A stretch of DNA of 64,000 nt from Absidia repens. Its lineage: Eukaryota > Mucoromycota > Mucoromycetes > Mucorales > Cunninghamellaceae. Position numbers and translations under genes: made by a program. Where the stretch lies: positions 372,001 through 436,000 of the forward strand of contig MCGE01000020.1 in the NCBI GenBank assembly GCA_002105175.1, given 5' to 3'. Of the stretch, positions 1-12,232 are shown one piece after another. The notes beneath the pieces are model-generated. The model was not told the DNA's origin. It worked only from the letters and a program-made list of their open reading frames with translations, and ran no database searches. How positions within the stretch are numbered: position 1 is the first letter of the stretch; each line of letters opens with the position of its first letter.

Positions 1-459
1 GCTTTCAGTCAACTTCACTTTACTACTACTACGGACGGCGCTGCTGCTGCTGCTGGTGGAGGTATACCTGGATCCGTTATCACAACACATCAAGCTGCAC
101 AATCCTTCCGCGCCAACATTGATTGTTTGACACAAGGTCGATGGATCCCTTCTACTTCCAACCAACTCATACGCCATGTGCAAGATCCTCTATACGCCAC
201 TTGTGATAAGCGCTTCTACAAATCACATGCTTCGACGTCACCTCGACCTGAAACTCAATACGAATGGCAGCCATCGGGTGGGGCGGACAATACCTGCTTG
301 CGCTCACTGCCGAAACCCAGTCCTCAGCAATGGTGCCGCGTTTTGAATGGAAGACATATTTTACTTGTGGGCGATTTGATGCAATACCAACTCCATGAAC
401 TCTTTTTGGATTATTTAAGGGACGGGCCAACGGTTTGTTTCGGTGAATTGAACTGCAAA

Positions 460-544
<85 letters not shown>

Positions 545-1243
545 ATATACATAGAGGAGGACGAGACTGGGTCTCTCGAGCGAGACAGAAAAAAAAAAAA
601 AAAAGCGTTGTTACTGATGAACTAACCGCTTTGCTTGTATGGGTGTGTGTGTGTTAATGTAGATCACACGATTTGTGCTGATTTGGATTCTCGACTACGG
701 TACCTCCGGAACGACGTTCTAGCCAATAATCGACGACACGACGATCATCAGGGCACGCCGTCCGGGTCGATTGTGACATGGCCATTTGTCGCAAGCAACA
801 TCCTCAAAACGTACCCGATCCTTGTACTGAACCGATCCCCGATTGCCGAAGACGACGACTCGTTTATCACCAGTCTGATCCAGACATTGGCCTACATTCG
901 ACGCACCGCACCCAACATGTTGATTGTCTATCGATCGTCCGGGATCGGTCACCCATATTGCGATGATGCCGCCAACCACGGACCATTGAAAAAACCATTG
1001 AGCGATGAGGAAAGAAAGCATTTGCCATTTGGATGGGCGGAATTGGAACGAAGGAATGCCATGGCACGGGCGATTGTGGAAGAGGCAGGAGGTGTATTTG
1101 TAGATTTGGCCGCGCTGACGGATACACGACCGGATGGGCATGTAGGTGGTCATGATTGTTTGCGTTATTGTATCCCTGGCCCTTTGGATACTTGGTTGGA
1201 TATTTTGTATCAAATCTTTGCTACTTTGGCGGATGGGGAATAG
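1..1243 (+). CDS. PC-esterase/SGNH-like protein, 5'-partial, probably catalytically dead
   Basis: Two exons, <1..460 and 663..1243; the frame is open to the window edge, so the N-terminus lies outside. 346 residues are visible. The pattern is that of the PC-esterase (TBL/NXPE-like) family: an N-terminal block with NIDCLTQGRW, a strand-turn block LLVGD at visible residues 121-125, a YRSSGIGHPYC block, and a C-terminal DCLRYCIPGPLDTW block at 318 onward. Family members are usually secreted or Golgi O-acetyl transferases/esterases using Ser of GDS and Asp/His of DxxH. Here GDS reads GDL (Leu126) and DxxH reads DCLR (Arg321), so both the nucleophile and the histidine are missing. The intron carries about 80 consecutive A and a good ctaac branch site near 622; the junction keeps the frame (g|at, Asp). 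A pseudoenzyme is the likeliest reading. Confidence 0.8.
461..662 (+). repeat. Intron with ~80-nt poly-A tract
   Basis: Intron of the PC-esterase-like gene. A pure A run of about 80 nt (positions 463-543) follows the donor, and a second A run of about 15 sits at 590-604. On the sense strand this is poly-A, not the usual poly-T near an acceptor. Confidence 0.85.
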
Positions 1244-1695
1244 ATAGAGAGAATAGATTGATAGATAGATCTTCGATATTAGATTTTATTACACCTTTCC
1301 CCCCACCCCTTACTTTGATTTTTTTTTTCTTTTGGCGTGCACATATTACATCAATCTACATTACACACATTACATCATATTCCCTATTTAGTTATTTACT
1401 TTTTGTGCCGCACACACTCACATAGTGCCTCGGTATCAGTTGTAGATTCTACACTTTTTTGTATCTTTTTTTTTTTTTTTTATTCAATAAAAAGGACTTG
1501 TCATTCCTCACACTATATTATCATCTGTCTTTTTTTTCTTTCTGAAAATAAAATATCTTAGAACAGTACATATTCAATTCTCATTGATTTTTTTTTTTTA
1601 TGCAATATGATTTGGAATGTCAAAGCTGTATAAATTTATTCAATAGATAATAAGAACGGGAAGTGGAGGTAAAAGAGAAATAAATAAACATCCGT
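1244..1695. other. Convergent 3' intergenic gap
   Basis: Gap between two converging genes. It holds poly-T runs, AATAAA/ATAAAA-type signals on both strands (for example near 1490 and 1547), and a TATTTAGTTATTTAC motif near 1385. No coding sequence seen. Confidence 0.7.
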
Positions 1696-2936
1696 TTAAT
1701 GCTGCTTGATGGTTTTTGAAAGTGGATATTGTAATTGATGTGGTTGTTGCTGTTTGTAATTATCTGACGGAGTATTGACGGCAGCAGCAGCGGCAGCAGC
1801 GGCAGCCTTTTGTTGATTGTAGGTGATGCGGTAAAAGTTGATGAACAAGAACAGATACGAGGTCAACAATACACAGCCGGAGAAAGCGGAGATTTCAGTT
1901 CCGGTACAGGTTCCTAGATTGGGCAGGGAAGGATGGTAGGTGTAGGCGTAATAGGTATAGAAACAGAAATAAATCACACCCAAATCAATGACAAATTGTA
2001 CAATCTGCATTGTTGTCAAATGTTTTTTCCACCAAATCTTGGCTCCGGAGGCGGTACGGAAATAGTAATAGTACATTAATACATGTACACTTAAATTAAG
2101 CGCAATGGGTACCCATGACTTGCAGGAAAGAAATAAATAAATAAAAAAAGAAATATTGGGAAAATTTTGTTTGAAAAATCATGAGTCATTTAAACTTACC
2201 ACTGGTGTCTTTCCACCCAATTGAGTATAACATAGGACCATGGTCATGCTGTGATGAAAATAATGCAGGAACTCTATAAAAGTAGGGCCGATTAGATCTG
2301 ATTTAGGAGGAATGGGTATTTCATACTCCGTCGGGTCGTTCCTGAATTTTTTTTCTTCTCTATAGCACAACAAGCTCATTCTTTACCCAGCTTCTTTTTT
2401 TTCAATACCAAGAACACAGTATCCAAAAGTTCCCAATACTTGACCAAATAATTCATGTAATAAATTAATTCCGATTGCTGATCCCAAGCTTCCGCTTTGC
2501 AAATAGTGTGAAAAAATCCATTGGCATGATATTTTGGTAATGTTTGCTCCACAACAAGCATTAATAAAGCTCCGGAGACTATTGTCAATAATGCATTGTG
2601 GATTTGAAACGGAATTTTAAGCACCTGGGGTTTGAAGGCTGGAAGACGTTTCAGTAAATATTGACCACCAAAAATCACCACGAAATACAAGAAACAGCTG
2701 AGCACCACTAATTTTAGTGTAACAGAGACAAAAAAATAAATAAGAACTTCTGTCAAAAAAAAAAAAAAAAAAAGGATGACCGTATAACTACCTTCTTTAA
2801 AGCTGGCGAAAGGTGTGATCCCAGGTGTAAAGGCAAATGCACTAGCAGGCTCACCAACAACAGCTTCATATGCTTTTTCGAAATATGGGTAAAGTTTGAC
2901 ACCAAAGGGCTGATCGACGGAGAATGAAACTGCCAT
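1696..2936 (-). CDS. ELO-family fatty acid elongase (3-ketoacyl-CoA synthase)
   Basis: Four exons, complement of 1696..2118, 2200..2273, 2387..2707, 2792..2936; 320 aa. ELO enzymes sit in the ER membrane and condense malonyl-CoA with an acyl-CoA, the first step of chain elongation. Splicing restores each family block: TPFASFKE joined to VVIFGGQYLL, KYWELLDTVFLVLKKK at about 138-153, the histidine box LHYFHH at 158-163, SVHVLMYYYYF at about 190-200, and TTMQIVQF at 215-222. Several hydrophobic segments cover the rest; the C-terminus has an alanine run and a Gln-rich tail. Length is usual for fungal ELOs. The substrate (saturated, very long or polyunsaturated acyl-CoA) cannot be told from sequence alone. 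The start is the first ATG of the open frame, giving MAVSFSVDQ. Confidence 0.93.
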
Positions 2937-3880
2937 GATGGTTTTTCTTTTGCCAGGTGAGAAAACGAAGAAAATAAATACAAATAGGGAGAGTAAAAAA
3001 ACAAAGGAGAAAAGAAAAAATCCAAGGAAAGTATTTATAGTATAGAAAAAACAAATATCGAATCAAGAATGGTGGTGAAAGCTTGTTGTAAAAGAAATTC
3101 TTGATGGTTTGTAAAAAATGGAAAAGTTACAGTATCATATCATATCATAACTATGTTCTGCAACGGAGGAGGATGAGTGGAGATTAAAATTTGAGTAAAT
3201 CTGTACTCTTTTTTTCTTATTATTTGGAATCATCGTAATTGGTATTCAATGGGGGTGGAAGTCATATGATAAACTATGTTCTATATATACACAGCATGTA
3301 TGTAAATCGTAGTCATAACCAACCAACCATCTTTTTACCGTCATCTATACAACTAAAATCCATGATCTGATTCAAAAATAATTGAGAAAACGACCTGCCA
3401 TGGTAAAAAATGAAACAATTTTCTCTCCTCTGCACCCCCCTTTATTTTGGATTTTCCATTTTTTGCTTCCGTTGAACAATGTAGCCTGAAATGTTTGTCT
3501 TTGCTGTTAGCATAAATCATTTCCAATACATGATATTTCATAGAGATCGTAAAATTGTGCACTTTCCATTACTGATGAATGTTTTTCTTGCATCGAGATC
3601 TTTTTTTTCTTTTTTTTTTCTTCTAAAAAACAACCCCTTTTGAGTTGGTGCAACATGTATCAAATATGGCAAGTTGTTTTCAATGAGACCTTTTGCGGAA
3701 GGTTGTGGTCCGCCTACCTTCAAACCACCCACGCCTTTTTTCTGTCGGATCACTCAGGCAAGATAAAATTCAACTCCGTTTTCAAGCATTTATTTAATTT
3801 TTCTTTTTTCATTTCATTATTCGTTTTTTTTTTTTCATTTTTTTTTTTTTCAACCCAATCCGTGTTCCCTTGATCCAATC
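2937..3880. other. Divergent promoter region ELO / RhoGAP
   Basis: 944 bp between two diverging genes. It is AT-rich with T runs (3600-3620, 3800-3850). I see no convincing gene; short open frames here are low-complexity. Confidence 0.6.
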
Positions 3881-5392
3881 ATGATAAATTCTTCCATTCT
3901 CTCTGATAAACGAATAAAGAACCCAATATATTATCTTTGGACAAAATGGAATCAACCAACACAAGAAGGTAATCTAGCTTCGCGATCCCTTTCATGCTTT
4001 ATTAACTCGATCGCTCTTTTTTTAATGGTTACGCTTAGACATAGGGCAGGACGCGAATAGTTGGAATATATTTGGTACACCTTTGGAAGAAACTGCTCAA
4101 TACAATGAACATGGGTTGTCTATTCCTACAACAGTACAACTTTGTTTCACAGAAATTGTGGCTAGAGGTAAAAAAAAAAAAACAGGCGTTATTTTTGGTT
4201 ACATGTTCTCTAATGCAAAAGTGTGTATTTAGGGCTGGAAACTGAAGGACTCTTTCGTTTATCTGGCGCCACGTCTGAAGTAGTACAATTACAGCAAGCC
4301 TTTGAAGAGCAACAACAACAACAACAACAAGCACAGCCCATCAATCTATCCTGTTACGATATTCATTCTATCACCAGCTTTATCAAGAAGTATCTCCACC
4401 ATCTACCTACTGCTGTCATTCCTGTCGACTACCATCATGATTTTTTGCGTCTCGCCACCTTGTCGACTGAACATGCCTTGCCCATGCTTATGGACCTCAT
4501 TGTCTCTCTTCCTGAGCAGCATCGTGATCTCTTTCGTGCCATCCTATTACTCTCTTCCCATATCCAACGATACGCTCATATCAACATGATGAATCCTGAA
4601 GCCTTGGCAGTAATCCTAGCTCCTGTCTGCACCGGACTTGAAAAGACGATACAAATCCTTCCTAAGAAAACTGCCAAACGAAACAAAAAATTACAACAAC
4701 ATCGCTATTATCACTACCAACAACGTCTCAACACCCAGGATATTCAGCAATTGATTGAAACAAACGCACGTTGGACTTTGTTATGGAAATGGATGATCGA
4801 AAACCATGAAAGGATTCTTTTATCTACATCAACAGCCATTATGGGACACACCAAGGACAGACAGCCATTCAACAGTAGCAATACCCGCTCAATGCCGTCG
4901 CTCCGCCCACAACAAAATAAGATGGCTGCTTCTCCCTCCTCTGATTCTTCTATTGTTGGATCGCCTGAACCCCCACCTCCGGTTCCCTCCTTGCTGTTTT
5001 GGTCATGTCTGGCTACGACTCCAACGATGACGACGAAGGCGGCAGAGACTGTAACAGAGGGGACCAAAGGATTAGAAACCAAACCTCAGGCAACTCGTCG
5101 TGAATTACATGCAAACAACAACAGCAGCAACAGCTTGATCTCCTCATCGGCCATTGAATCTCAGCAGCATCCAGTTCATTACAATCAACAACAACATCAC
5201 CATCATCATCAGTATCCTTACGATCAACATAATCCATCATCTCCACCCAGAGCGAGCTCCCGTCATCTTAACAAATCTTCATCAAAAATCAACCTTAAAA
5301 CGAAATCATCACGTCAATCACTCTTATCTTCGTGCCAGAAATCGAGCCACGGGATTTTGCGTCGACTGGCATCAGTCTCTTCCTTACGTTGA
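3881..5392 (+). CDS. RhoGAP-domain protein
   Basis: Three exons, 3881..3968, 4039..4167, 4233..5392; 458 aa. The RhoGAP fold begins with FGTPLEETAQYNEHGLSIP in exon 2 and continues VARG-LETEGLFRLSG across the exon 2/3 join; Arg81 in GLFRLSG is the expected arginine finger that speeds GTP hydrolysis by Rho-type GTPases. Further family blocks are LPAVLPV-like spacing, a long helix (LPMLMDLIVSLPEQHRDLF) and MMNPEALAVILAPV, where the usual Asn-Leu is altered to Glu-Ala. The domain ends near residue 265; the remainder is low-complexity (polyQ insert at 105-110, Pro-, His- and Ser-rich tail), probably disordered. The upstream ATG at 3881 was chosen because exon 1 then joins exon 2 in frame (g|ac, Asp); a downstream ATG at about 3944 does not. 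Confidence 0.88.
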
Positions 5393-6054
5393 AAGGAATC
5401 ACATTCACACACACACACACACACACACACATACATACATCCTTCATTTATGCTTCTGTGGTATGATTGTACATCTTTTTTTATATATATTATATTTTGT
5501 TTGTTTGTTTTTTTTTTCTATTTGTCCTTTTTTATTATTTTCTACAGTTTATCACTTTGTATTTTATGCTTGGTTGAATTCTCTTTGTCTGTCTATTTGT
5601 CCCCTTCTATGATATGTCATGAATTTTTATATCCTCCCCATCCCGCCCCCCCCCTATATTCGTTCAAATGCTGGTTTCTCCCATTCCCTTCATGTTCCCA
5701 ACCCACAAACACACACACGCATTACACACTTCTACTTCCTTACCTTATTTGTATGATTTGTAGAATATAGGATATGATACACATTACTCTCCCCGATTCC
5801 CCCCTTCCTCCTCTCTTCCTACCACATGATATTTTTTTTAAAGACCCAATTCCTGTTTATTATCAAATAAATAAATAAAACCAAATAAATCAAACAAATC
5901 ATTGTCTTTTATTTTATGTTGTTGATTAGCTGATTTTACATATGTGCTATGATGGGCGGGTGGATGATATAAAAAAAAAAATCGGAGCGGGTATGTTTGA
6001 ATGGGGGATGAGGGAAATGTTAGGTGTAGGTACGAGTCTTTTTTTTTCGTTATG
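5393..6054. other. 3' UTR and flank with CA repeat
   Basis: A (CA)n tract of about 28 bp starts at 5404, followed by T-rich sequence, a (CA) stretch near 5705 and an AATAAATAAATAAA signal near 5866 that probably ends the RhoGAP transcript. No gene seen. Confidence 0.65.
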
Positions 6055-7445
6055 TAGTATGGTTCAGCTCAGCAACGTGAACAAGTCTCATGGAAAATGC
6101 TATCATAAGGAATATATATTTTATTTTCACTTTACAATACAACGTTTAGCCACGTAAGATGGTAGCCAAAAAAAAAAAAAAAGGAAGAGACCCTGGGCAT
6201 TTGATGTTGGTCGCTTTTGGTTGAGGAGTCCAGGAACCGCAACACGCAAAGATGAACGTTATGCGGATATATAAAGTACCTTCCAGTGCGCTTGAAATCA
6301 TACGCTCATCGCTACTTTTTTTTCCCCACTCTTCTACACGCACAAGCGCAGTGGAGTGAGGGTATACATATTCTACAAGACAAAAAAAAAAATCATATGA
6401 GAGACAATTCAAAAGTATAAATACAAGTGATATTTTATTCAGATCATAATATAAACTATGGCAACTCAGCTATCCTTCGACGGTGGGTGACAAAGCTATT
6501 CTACAGTGAAAAGTTCACTAAATTAAACTCAAAGACTCCAACTTGTCTTTTGCAAATTCATCAAGCGAAGAGAATAACCATGCTTCCTGTAATTATTGGT
6601 GATTGCTACTGTCATGAGGCAAGAAAATCCACCATGTTGACGAGGCTGTATGGTGTTGAGTGTTGTATCCATCAAAAAATTCATCTATATATTGATATAT
6701 TTCAAATCCAGCCCACGTGAATATTTATTGACTTCCAATTTTTTTTCGCTGTCTTTCTTTCTTTTTCTTTTTTTTTTCCTGCCAATTTCTTTTCACAATT
6801 GTTGCCTCCAGGGATGATGTTGGACTTAGATTAGTATCAGGACTAGTTTAGAAAGAGTTTCACCTCAGGGAATACAACATGCATGGGGAAACCCTTTCAT
6901 TTTGGATTCAGGATTTTGGGACTACCATTAGCTGGTTCATTGGAGTCGTCATTAACTTAGTTTAGTGCTAGTTTGTCATTGTTTTTGTCTACTTAAGAAT
7001 AAAATATGTCTTATTTTACTTGTTTCAATGGAAAACGTCCCATTGGTCTCTTTCATGTCTTTTGCAATAGATCCCTTGTTTACTACAAGCACCTCATTTT
7101 GATCGGTGTTGACCGCTGTTGTGCTTTCAATAAAATAGCCCCCTTCTACTCTTCCCCATGTTTTGTATAGTATATTATCCTCCCTTTTACATTTGTGCCT
7201 TTAGATTAGTGTTGGACATCCCGGAAGCCTCGCATTGATCTTCCCCATGCTTCCTCCAATAAATCCATACCTTGTTACATAGTCTTTAGTTTTAGTACCC
7301 AATAATATGTTTCAATAAACTATGTCCTTTATTATGGTTATTATGATTATTAACCAACTTCTGACCCACCCATTCATATCAGTAAACCTAGAGAGCGCGT
7401 CGCCAGCACAACCTCCATTGGACTGATTTGTATATATCAATCGCG

Positions 7446-7483
<38 letters not shown>

Positions 7484-7690
7484 GTATATTGTGTATGTGT
7501 GGTATAATAATATTAACAATAATATAAAAAGATGCCCAGACTGAAGCCAGTTGAGCCCAAGAGATCGCTTATTAAGGTACAAAACGATGGAGGCATCGTT
7601 TAATTTCATCAAAAACCGCACTTCCAACAACCTTCCCCCTCCCTCCCATTGACACCCAGTGGATCAATTTTTGCAAATGTGGTGCCATGT
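6055..7690 (+). repeat. Dispersed repeat copy A
   Basis: About 1.6 kb, same orientation as the RhoGAP gene upstream. It shares ordered blocks with copy D: TCATGGAAAATGCTATCATAAGG at the start, TTCCAGTGCGCTTGAAATCAT, TTTTATTCAGATC..ATATAAACTATG, a CCCACGTG block near 6712, the core at 6826-6915 (GACTAGTTTAGA, TGCATGGGGAAACCCTTTCA, GGATTCAGGA), AATAAAATATGTCTT, and a terminal block with CACCCAGTGGATC. A (TA)n tract lies at 7447-7482. Boundaries are approximate; no open frame is conserved between copies. Confidence 0.8.
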
Positions 7691-8110
7691 CAATAAAAAA
7701 CCAGGCCTCAGTTCAATGGCACCTTCCAGTATATATGATCAGTTTGAGAATCTGGTCATCAAAAATGAAAAATCGTAGCTTTGCGGTAGGTCTTCTGAAA
7801 AAAAATTATCTATTGAAAGTTTCTTGACAAACAGACTGAATGGAGTATTTCGATCTTCTATACGCTTTGAGTCGCTACAACTTATTGATCAAACGAATGG
7901 AAAGCATTCAATAGTACTAATTCAAAGAGGCAATGCAAATGGTTTTTATTCAAAGTAAATACAATAATAAAATGAAAGAATATATAAATAAATACAAAAT
8001 ACGATGTAAAGAGGAGGGGAGGGGGGAGATGTAAATAATGCGAATGCATAAATAAAACAATAAAAACTAACACTAAATCACCATGCTCTATACTAATACT
8101 AAATCTACCA
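7691..8110. other. 3' flank of C1-THF synthase gene
   Basis: Gap between repeat copy A and the stop codon of the gene on the minus strand. On that strand it carries two TTTAGTRTTAGT motifs and ATAAA signals. No gene seen. Confidence 0.6.
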
Positions 8111-8113
8111 CTA
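8061..8113 (-). promoter_or_regulatory. 3'-UTR TTTAGT motif pair
   Basis: Immediately after the stop codon, the transcribed strand reads TTTAGTATTAGT and, 32 nt later, TTTAGTGTTAGTTTTTATT. The same kind of motif follows many other stop codons in the window. Confidence 0.5.
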
Positions 8114-11100
8114 GAATAATCCAGTCACGTTCCCATCTTGATCCAAATCCACATCATAAAAGCAAGGTCGAGTTGGAAGTCCAGGCATGGTTTGCATAGC
8201 ACCAACTAAAGGATATAAGAAACCTGCGCCCGCCGATGCGCGAATATCTCGAATGGGCACAACGAATCCAGTCGGGGCGCCTTTCAGTTGAGGATCATGG
8301 GAAAACGAGTATTGTGTCTTGGCCATACAGATAGGAAGGTTCCCGAAGCCTTGTCTTGTATACACTGCCATTTTTTCCTTGGCAAGGTCACTGAGTTCAA
8401 TGCCATCAGCACGATATATTTCCTTGCAGATAGTTTCAATCTTGTGTTCAATAGGTTGGTCCACATCGTACAAAAACTTGAATTGCTTGTCCTTCTTATT
8501 GGCGCATGCATCAATCACCGAATTGCCTAGCTCGACCGCACCCAACCCACCACGCATCCAATGATCACAACCCACAGCATCGTCCGCACCAGCTGCGAGA
8601 GAGGCTTTGCGAATCAAGTCCATTTCCGCATCCGTATCAGAGGAGAAGCGGTTCACAGCCACCACGACAGAAACGCCGAATTTCTTGGCGTTTTCAATAT
8701 GTCGGACCAAATTGCTACATCCCTTTTCCAAAAAGTCGAGGTTTTCTTCCGTGTACGCATCGGGTAATGGCTTGCCGGCAACCACATCAGGAGCACCACC
8801 ATGCATCTTCAAGGCACGCACTGTAGCCACAAGAACAACACAGTCAGGAACTAATCCGGACGTCCGGCATTTCATATCGAAGAATTTTTCCATGCCCATC
8901 TACAATTTCAGTATTAAAGATAAAAAAAAAAGGGGGGGGGACAATTCGTTAATGAAAAGCACTTCAGGTCAATGATCTAAATATAATCGTCTTACATCAG
9001 CACCAAATCCAGCTTCTGTCAAACAATAACCGGGTTCCATAGACTCATCCCCGTCATCAGTACCTGCCAATTTCAAAGCAATCTTGTCGGCCAAAATAGA
9101 AGAGTTTCCAGATGCTGGAATATATAAAAAGAACAAAAAGTTCGTTAGTAAAAGATGGCTGCCGACCATGTACACTACACTACTTTTTTTTCGATGGTAC
9201 TATTACTATGGCTTACCAATATTTGCAAAAGGACCCGCGTGGACCAAAACAGGTGTACCTTCCAGCGTTTGCATAAGAGTAGGTTTAATGGCATCCTTCA
9301 TCAAAACGGTAAGAGCACCACCAATTCCAATATCATCAGCGGTAATAGGATCACCGGATTTCGAGCTAGCTACAACCATGTTTCCAAGTCGTTGACGCAT
9401 ATCTTGTAAACCAGTTGTCAAAGCAAGTACCGCCATCACTTCACTAGCCACAGCAATATCAAAACCTGTTTGACGCACTTGTCCCTTTTCTGTCGGATTC
9501 TCTCCAACGGTAATCTTGCGCAAAAATCGGTCGTTCGTATCCATCACGCGTTGCCAAGTAATGGTGCTGGGGTCAATATCCAATCGTGCAAATTGTTCAA
9601 TTTCCTCGTCCGTCAAATCAGAAGGATCCGTTTTGCTGATACCGAGTTTCTATATACCCCCCAAAGAGTTTGAGTTTGGTGGTGATGATCCGTGAGTGTC
9701 TCTTTCAACTAAATACTACTACTGCCTATCTTTTCCTTCATCTCATTTACCTGAAGACGTTTGACCATCACGGGAGCAAATGTTCGAACACCCTTCTTCA
9801 CAGGACATAAACGGTTGAAGAGACCCTTGTTGGATTGGGTATTTTCATGAAACATACGAGCATCAATGGCAGCCGCTTTTGTTTAAAAAAAAGAAATTCA
9901 AATAAAAGCGTGAGTCCATTGCTCATGATTTACAACCTTTTCCATTTTCTTACCAAGTAAGTTGTTAGCAGCAGTAACAGCATGAATGTCACCTGTCAAA
10001 TGTAAATTGAATTCATCCATAGGGATAACTTGAGAATAGCCACCACCAGCCGCACCTCCCTTGATGCCAAATGTAGGACCTTGAGAAGGTTGACGAACAC
10101 ACGCATAGACAGCCTTACCAAGATGAGCACCCAAAGCTTGAGCTAAACCAATAGTAGTAGTGGATTTACCTTCACCCAGAGGAGTAGGTGTAATGCTACC
10201 GTAAAAAACAACAACAAATAAATAAAAGGATCATTATATTATAATAAGTTTATCCTACACTCTTTTTTTTCACTTACCCAGTGACAACCACGTATTTCCC
10301 GTCCTTACGATGATCCAATCGCTTCAAAACATTCAGATTCACCTTGGCTTTGTGTGCACCATAAAGTTCATACTATTGATCGTCAAAAAATAAACAAACA
10401 TGAATCTCATCTATTCCAAGAATCCTTTCCTCCTCCAGCCCCCCCCCTCTCTCTCTCATCATCAACTTACTTCATTTTCATTGAGTCCAATTTCCTTACA
10501 CATGGCAGCCAAATGTTTGGGGGTTTGCGCCATAGCAATATCGATATCAGAAGGTACAGGGGTTTGAAGATCAAGAGGCAATGGGGTGATATCACGTTTG
10601 TGACTCAAGTCTAACCAACGTTTAGCGCTTTGTAAAGTATTTTCCATCAACATGGCGACCGTCATGGGACCAACGCCTCCTGGCACTGGCGTGATAGCAC
10701 TGGCCACCTTAGAAGCTTCAGCAAAATCCACATCACCCACCCACCGAAGACCAGATTTCTTGGTAGGATCTAATAAATATTTTCATAAAAAACGAAAAAA
10801 AGGTTAACCATCATGACCTTGATATTTCTTTTTTTTTCGTTTTTTTTTTTTTTATCAACTATTTACCAGCAATACCGTTGGTTCCGACATCAATGACAAT
10901 AGCACCGGGTTTGACCCAATCACCCTTGACAAATTCCGCGTTGCCAATAGCTACGACAAGGATATCAGCTTGTTTCACCTAAAGAAGCAATCCCCCCCCC
11001 CAACCACCCATAAATGTGTCAGTTTTATCGTCTTTTGAGTTCAGGGGTAACTCACAATCTCTTGGATGTTTCTGGTTTTGGAGTGACAAAGCGTAACGGT

Positions 11101-12232
11101 AGCATTTTCAGATGTAAGCATTGATGCAACAGGGGATCCCTAAGTAAACAAAACGATGAGAGGGAAGGATGCAGAGGTCAGTTATGGGTACCAGATGAGG
11201 TGCATATTACTACTTTTAACAAAGCTACTTACCACAATGTCACTACGACCGACAACCACAGCATTTTTCCCGTTTATGTCGACGCCTAAAAAGTGACGAT
11301 CAAAGAGAGCATTAATATTGATACTTTTGTCAAATTGCTATGCTCTTTTTTTTTTTTTTTTGTGAGGGAGAGGGGGGGGGGAAGAGGGGAGGACTTACCA
11401 GTTGATTTCAGTAAAGTGAGAATGCCCTTGGGGGTGCAAGGTAAAAAGAGAGGATCACCAGTTTTCTTCGACAAATTACCAATATTAATAGCGTGGAACC
11501 TAGAAGATAGTGTTCTGTCAGTAATTTTTTGGTATTGTACATTTTCACAGACACTCACATACAGATTTGTCTCTCTAACATATGCTGAAACCCACTTACC
11601 CATCAACATCCTTTCTATAGTCAATGGCTTCAATGACAGCCGTTTCGTCAATATGGCTAGGCAAAGGCATTTGGATTAGAATACCATGGACGTTCCAGGC
11701 ATCGTTCAATTGTTTGACCTTGGACAGTAGTTCGATTTGAGTGACAGATTCAGGTAGTTTTTCGGCAGTGATTTCGACACCAGTCTACAATAGTACAGCA
11801 CAGATATATTTTAGTATACGGAGAATACAAGTTGGTACAATTTGACAAGTAAAAAGGAAATGAAGGCACTTACCTCTCTAGCAGCCTTGTCTTTCATACG
11901 GACATACATGGAAGAATCTTCGCGTCCACCTACTTGAACGATTGCCAAGTGAGGATTAAAGTGGGGGTACTTGAGTTTGATGTCAATGATGCTCTGTTTG
12001 ACATTGCTACGAACATTTCTATGAAAAGGAGGAGTAAAGACGAGGTTAAATAAAAAAAAAGATCATTGAAAAAAAAAAAAAACGTCAAAATTACTTACCG
12101 TGCCACGGTCCTACCATCGATAATAGTTGCGGTCGTACTATAGTGTCGTGATAAATATAATGAAGACCGTGATTTGGGTATATAAAAAGAAGACCGGGGT
12201 AAAATGGATAAACGTGATAAAGCAAACAGCAT
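8111..12232 (-). CDS. MIS1: C1-tetrahydrofolate synthase, mitochondrial (trifunctional)
   Basis: Fourteen exons, complement of 8111..8899, 8996..9114, 9217..9649, 9751..9875, 9954..10195, 10278..10372, 10471..10769, 10867..10978, 11056..11139, 11233..11285, 11399..11499, 11600..11784, 11874..12018, 12099..12232; 971 aa. It interconverts one-carbon units on folate: methylene-THF dehydrogenase and methenyl-THF cyclohydrolase in the N-terminal third ([11 protein letters not shown] with the catalytic Lys, [29 protein letters not shown]), 10-formyl-THF synthetase in the rest ([13 protein letters not shown] nucleotide loop near 403). The first ~33 residues are Arg/Ser/Leu-rich with no acid and end RHYS-TTA, a classical mitochondrial processing site, so this is the organellar isozyme; length matches yeast Mis1. 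All splice junctions keep the frame. Confidence 0.95.

Noticed and set aside
127..657. Continuous open frame with 30+ lysines
   Set aside because: The lysines come from the poly-A tract in the intron; the spliced gene skips it.
719..1213. Long antisense open frame
   Set aside because: Shadow of the PC-esterase exon on the other strand; no signal of its own.
3640..3873. Plus-strand frame MSWCNMYQIWQVVF as an extra RhoGAP exon
   Set aside because: Ends in a Phe-rich T-run translation and is out of frame with the RhoGAP start at 3881.
5404..5431. CA-dinucleotide run as a CRISPR or satellite signal
   Set aside because: A plain microsatellite in a 3' UTR; no spacers or repeat units with structure.
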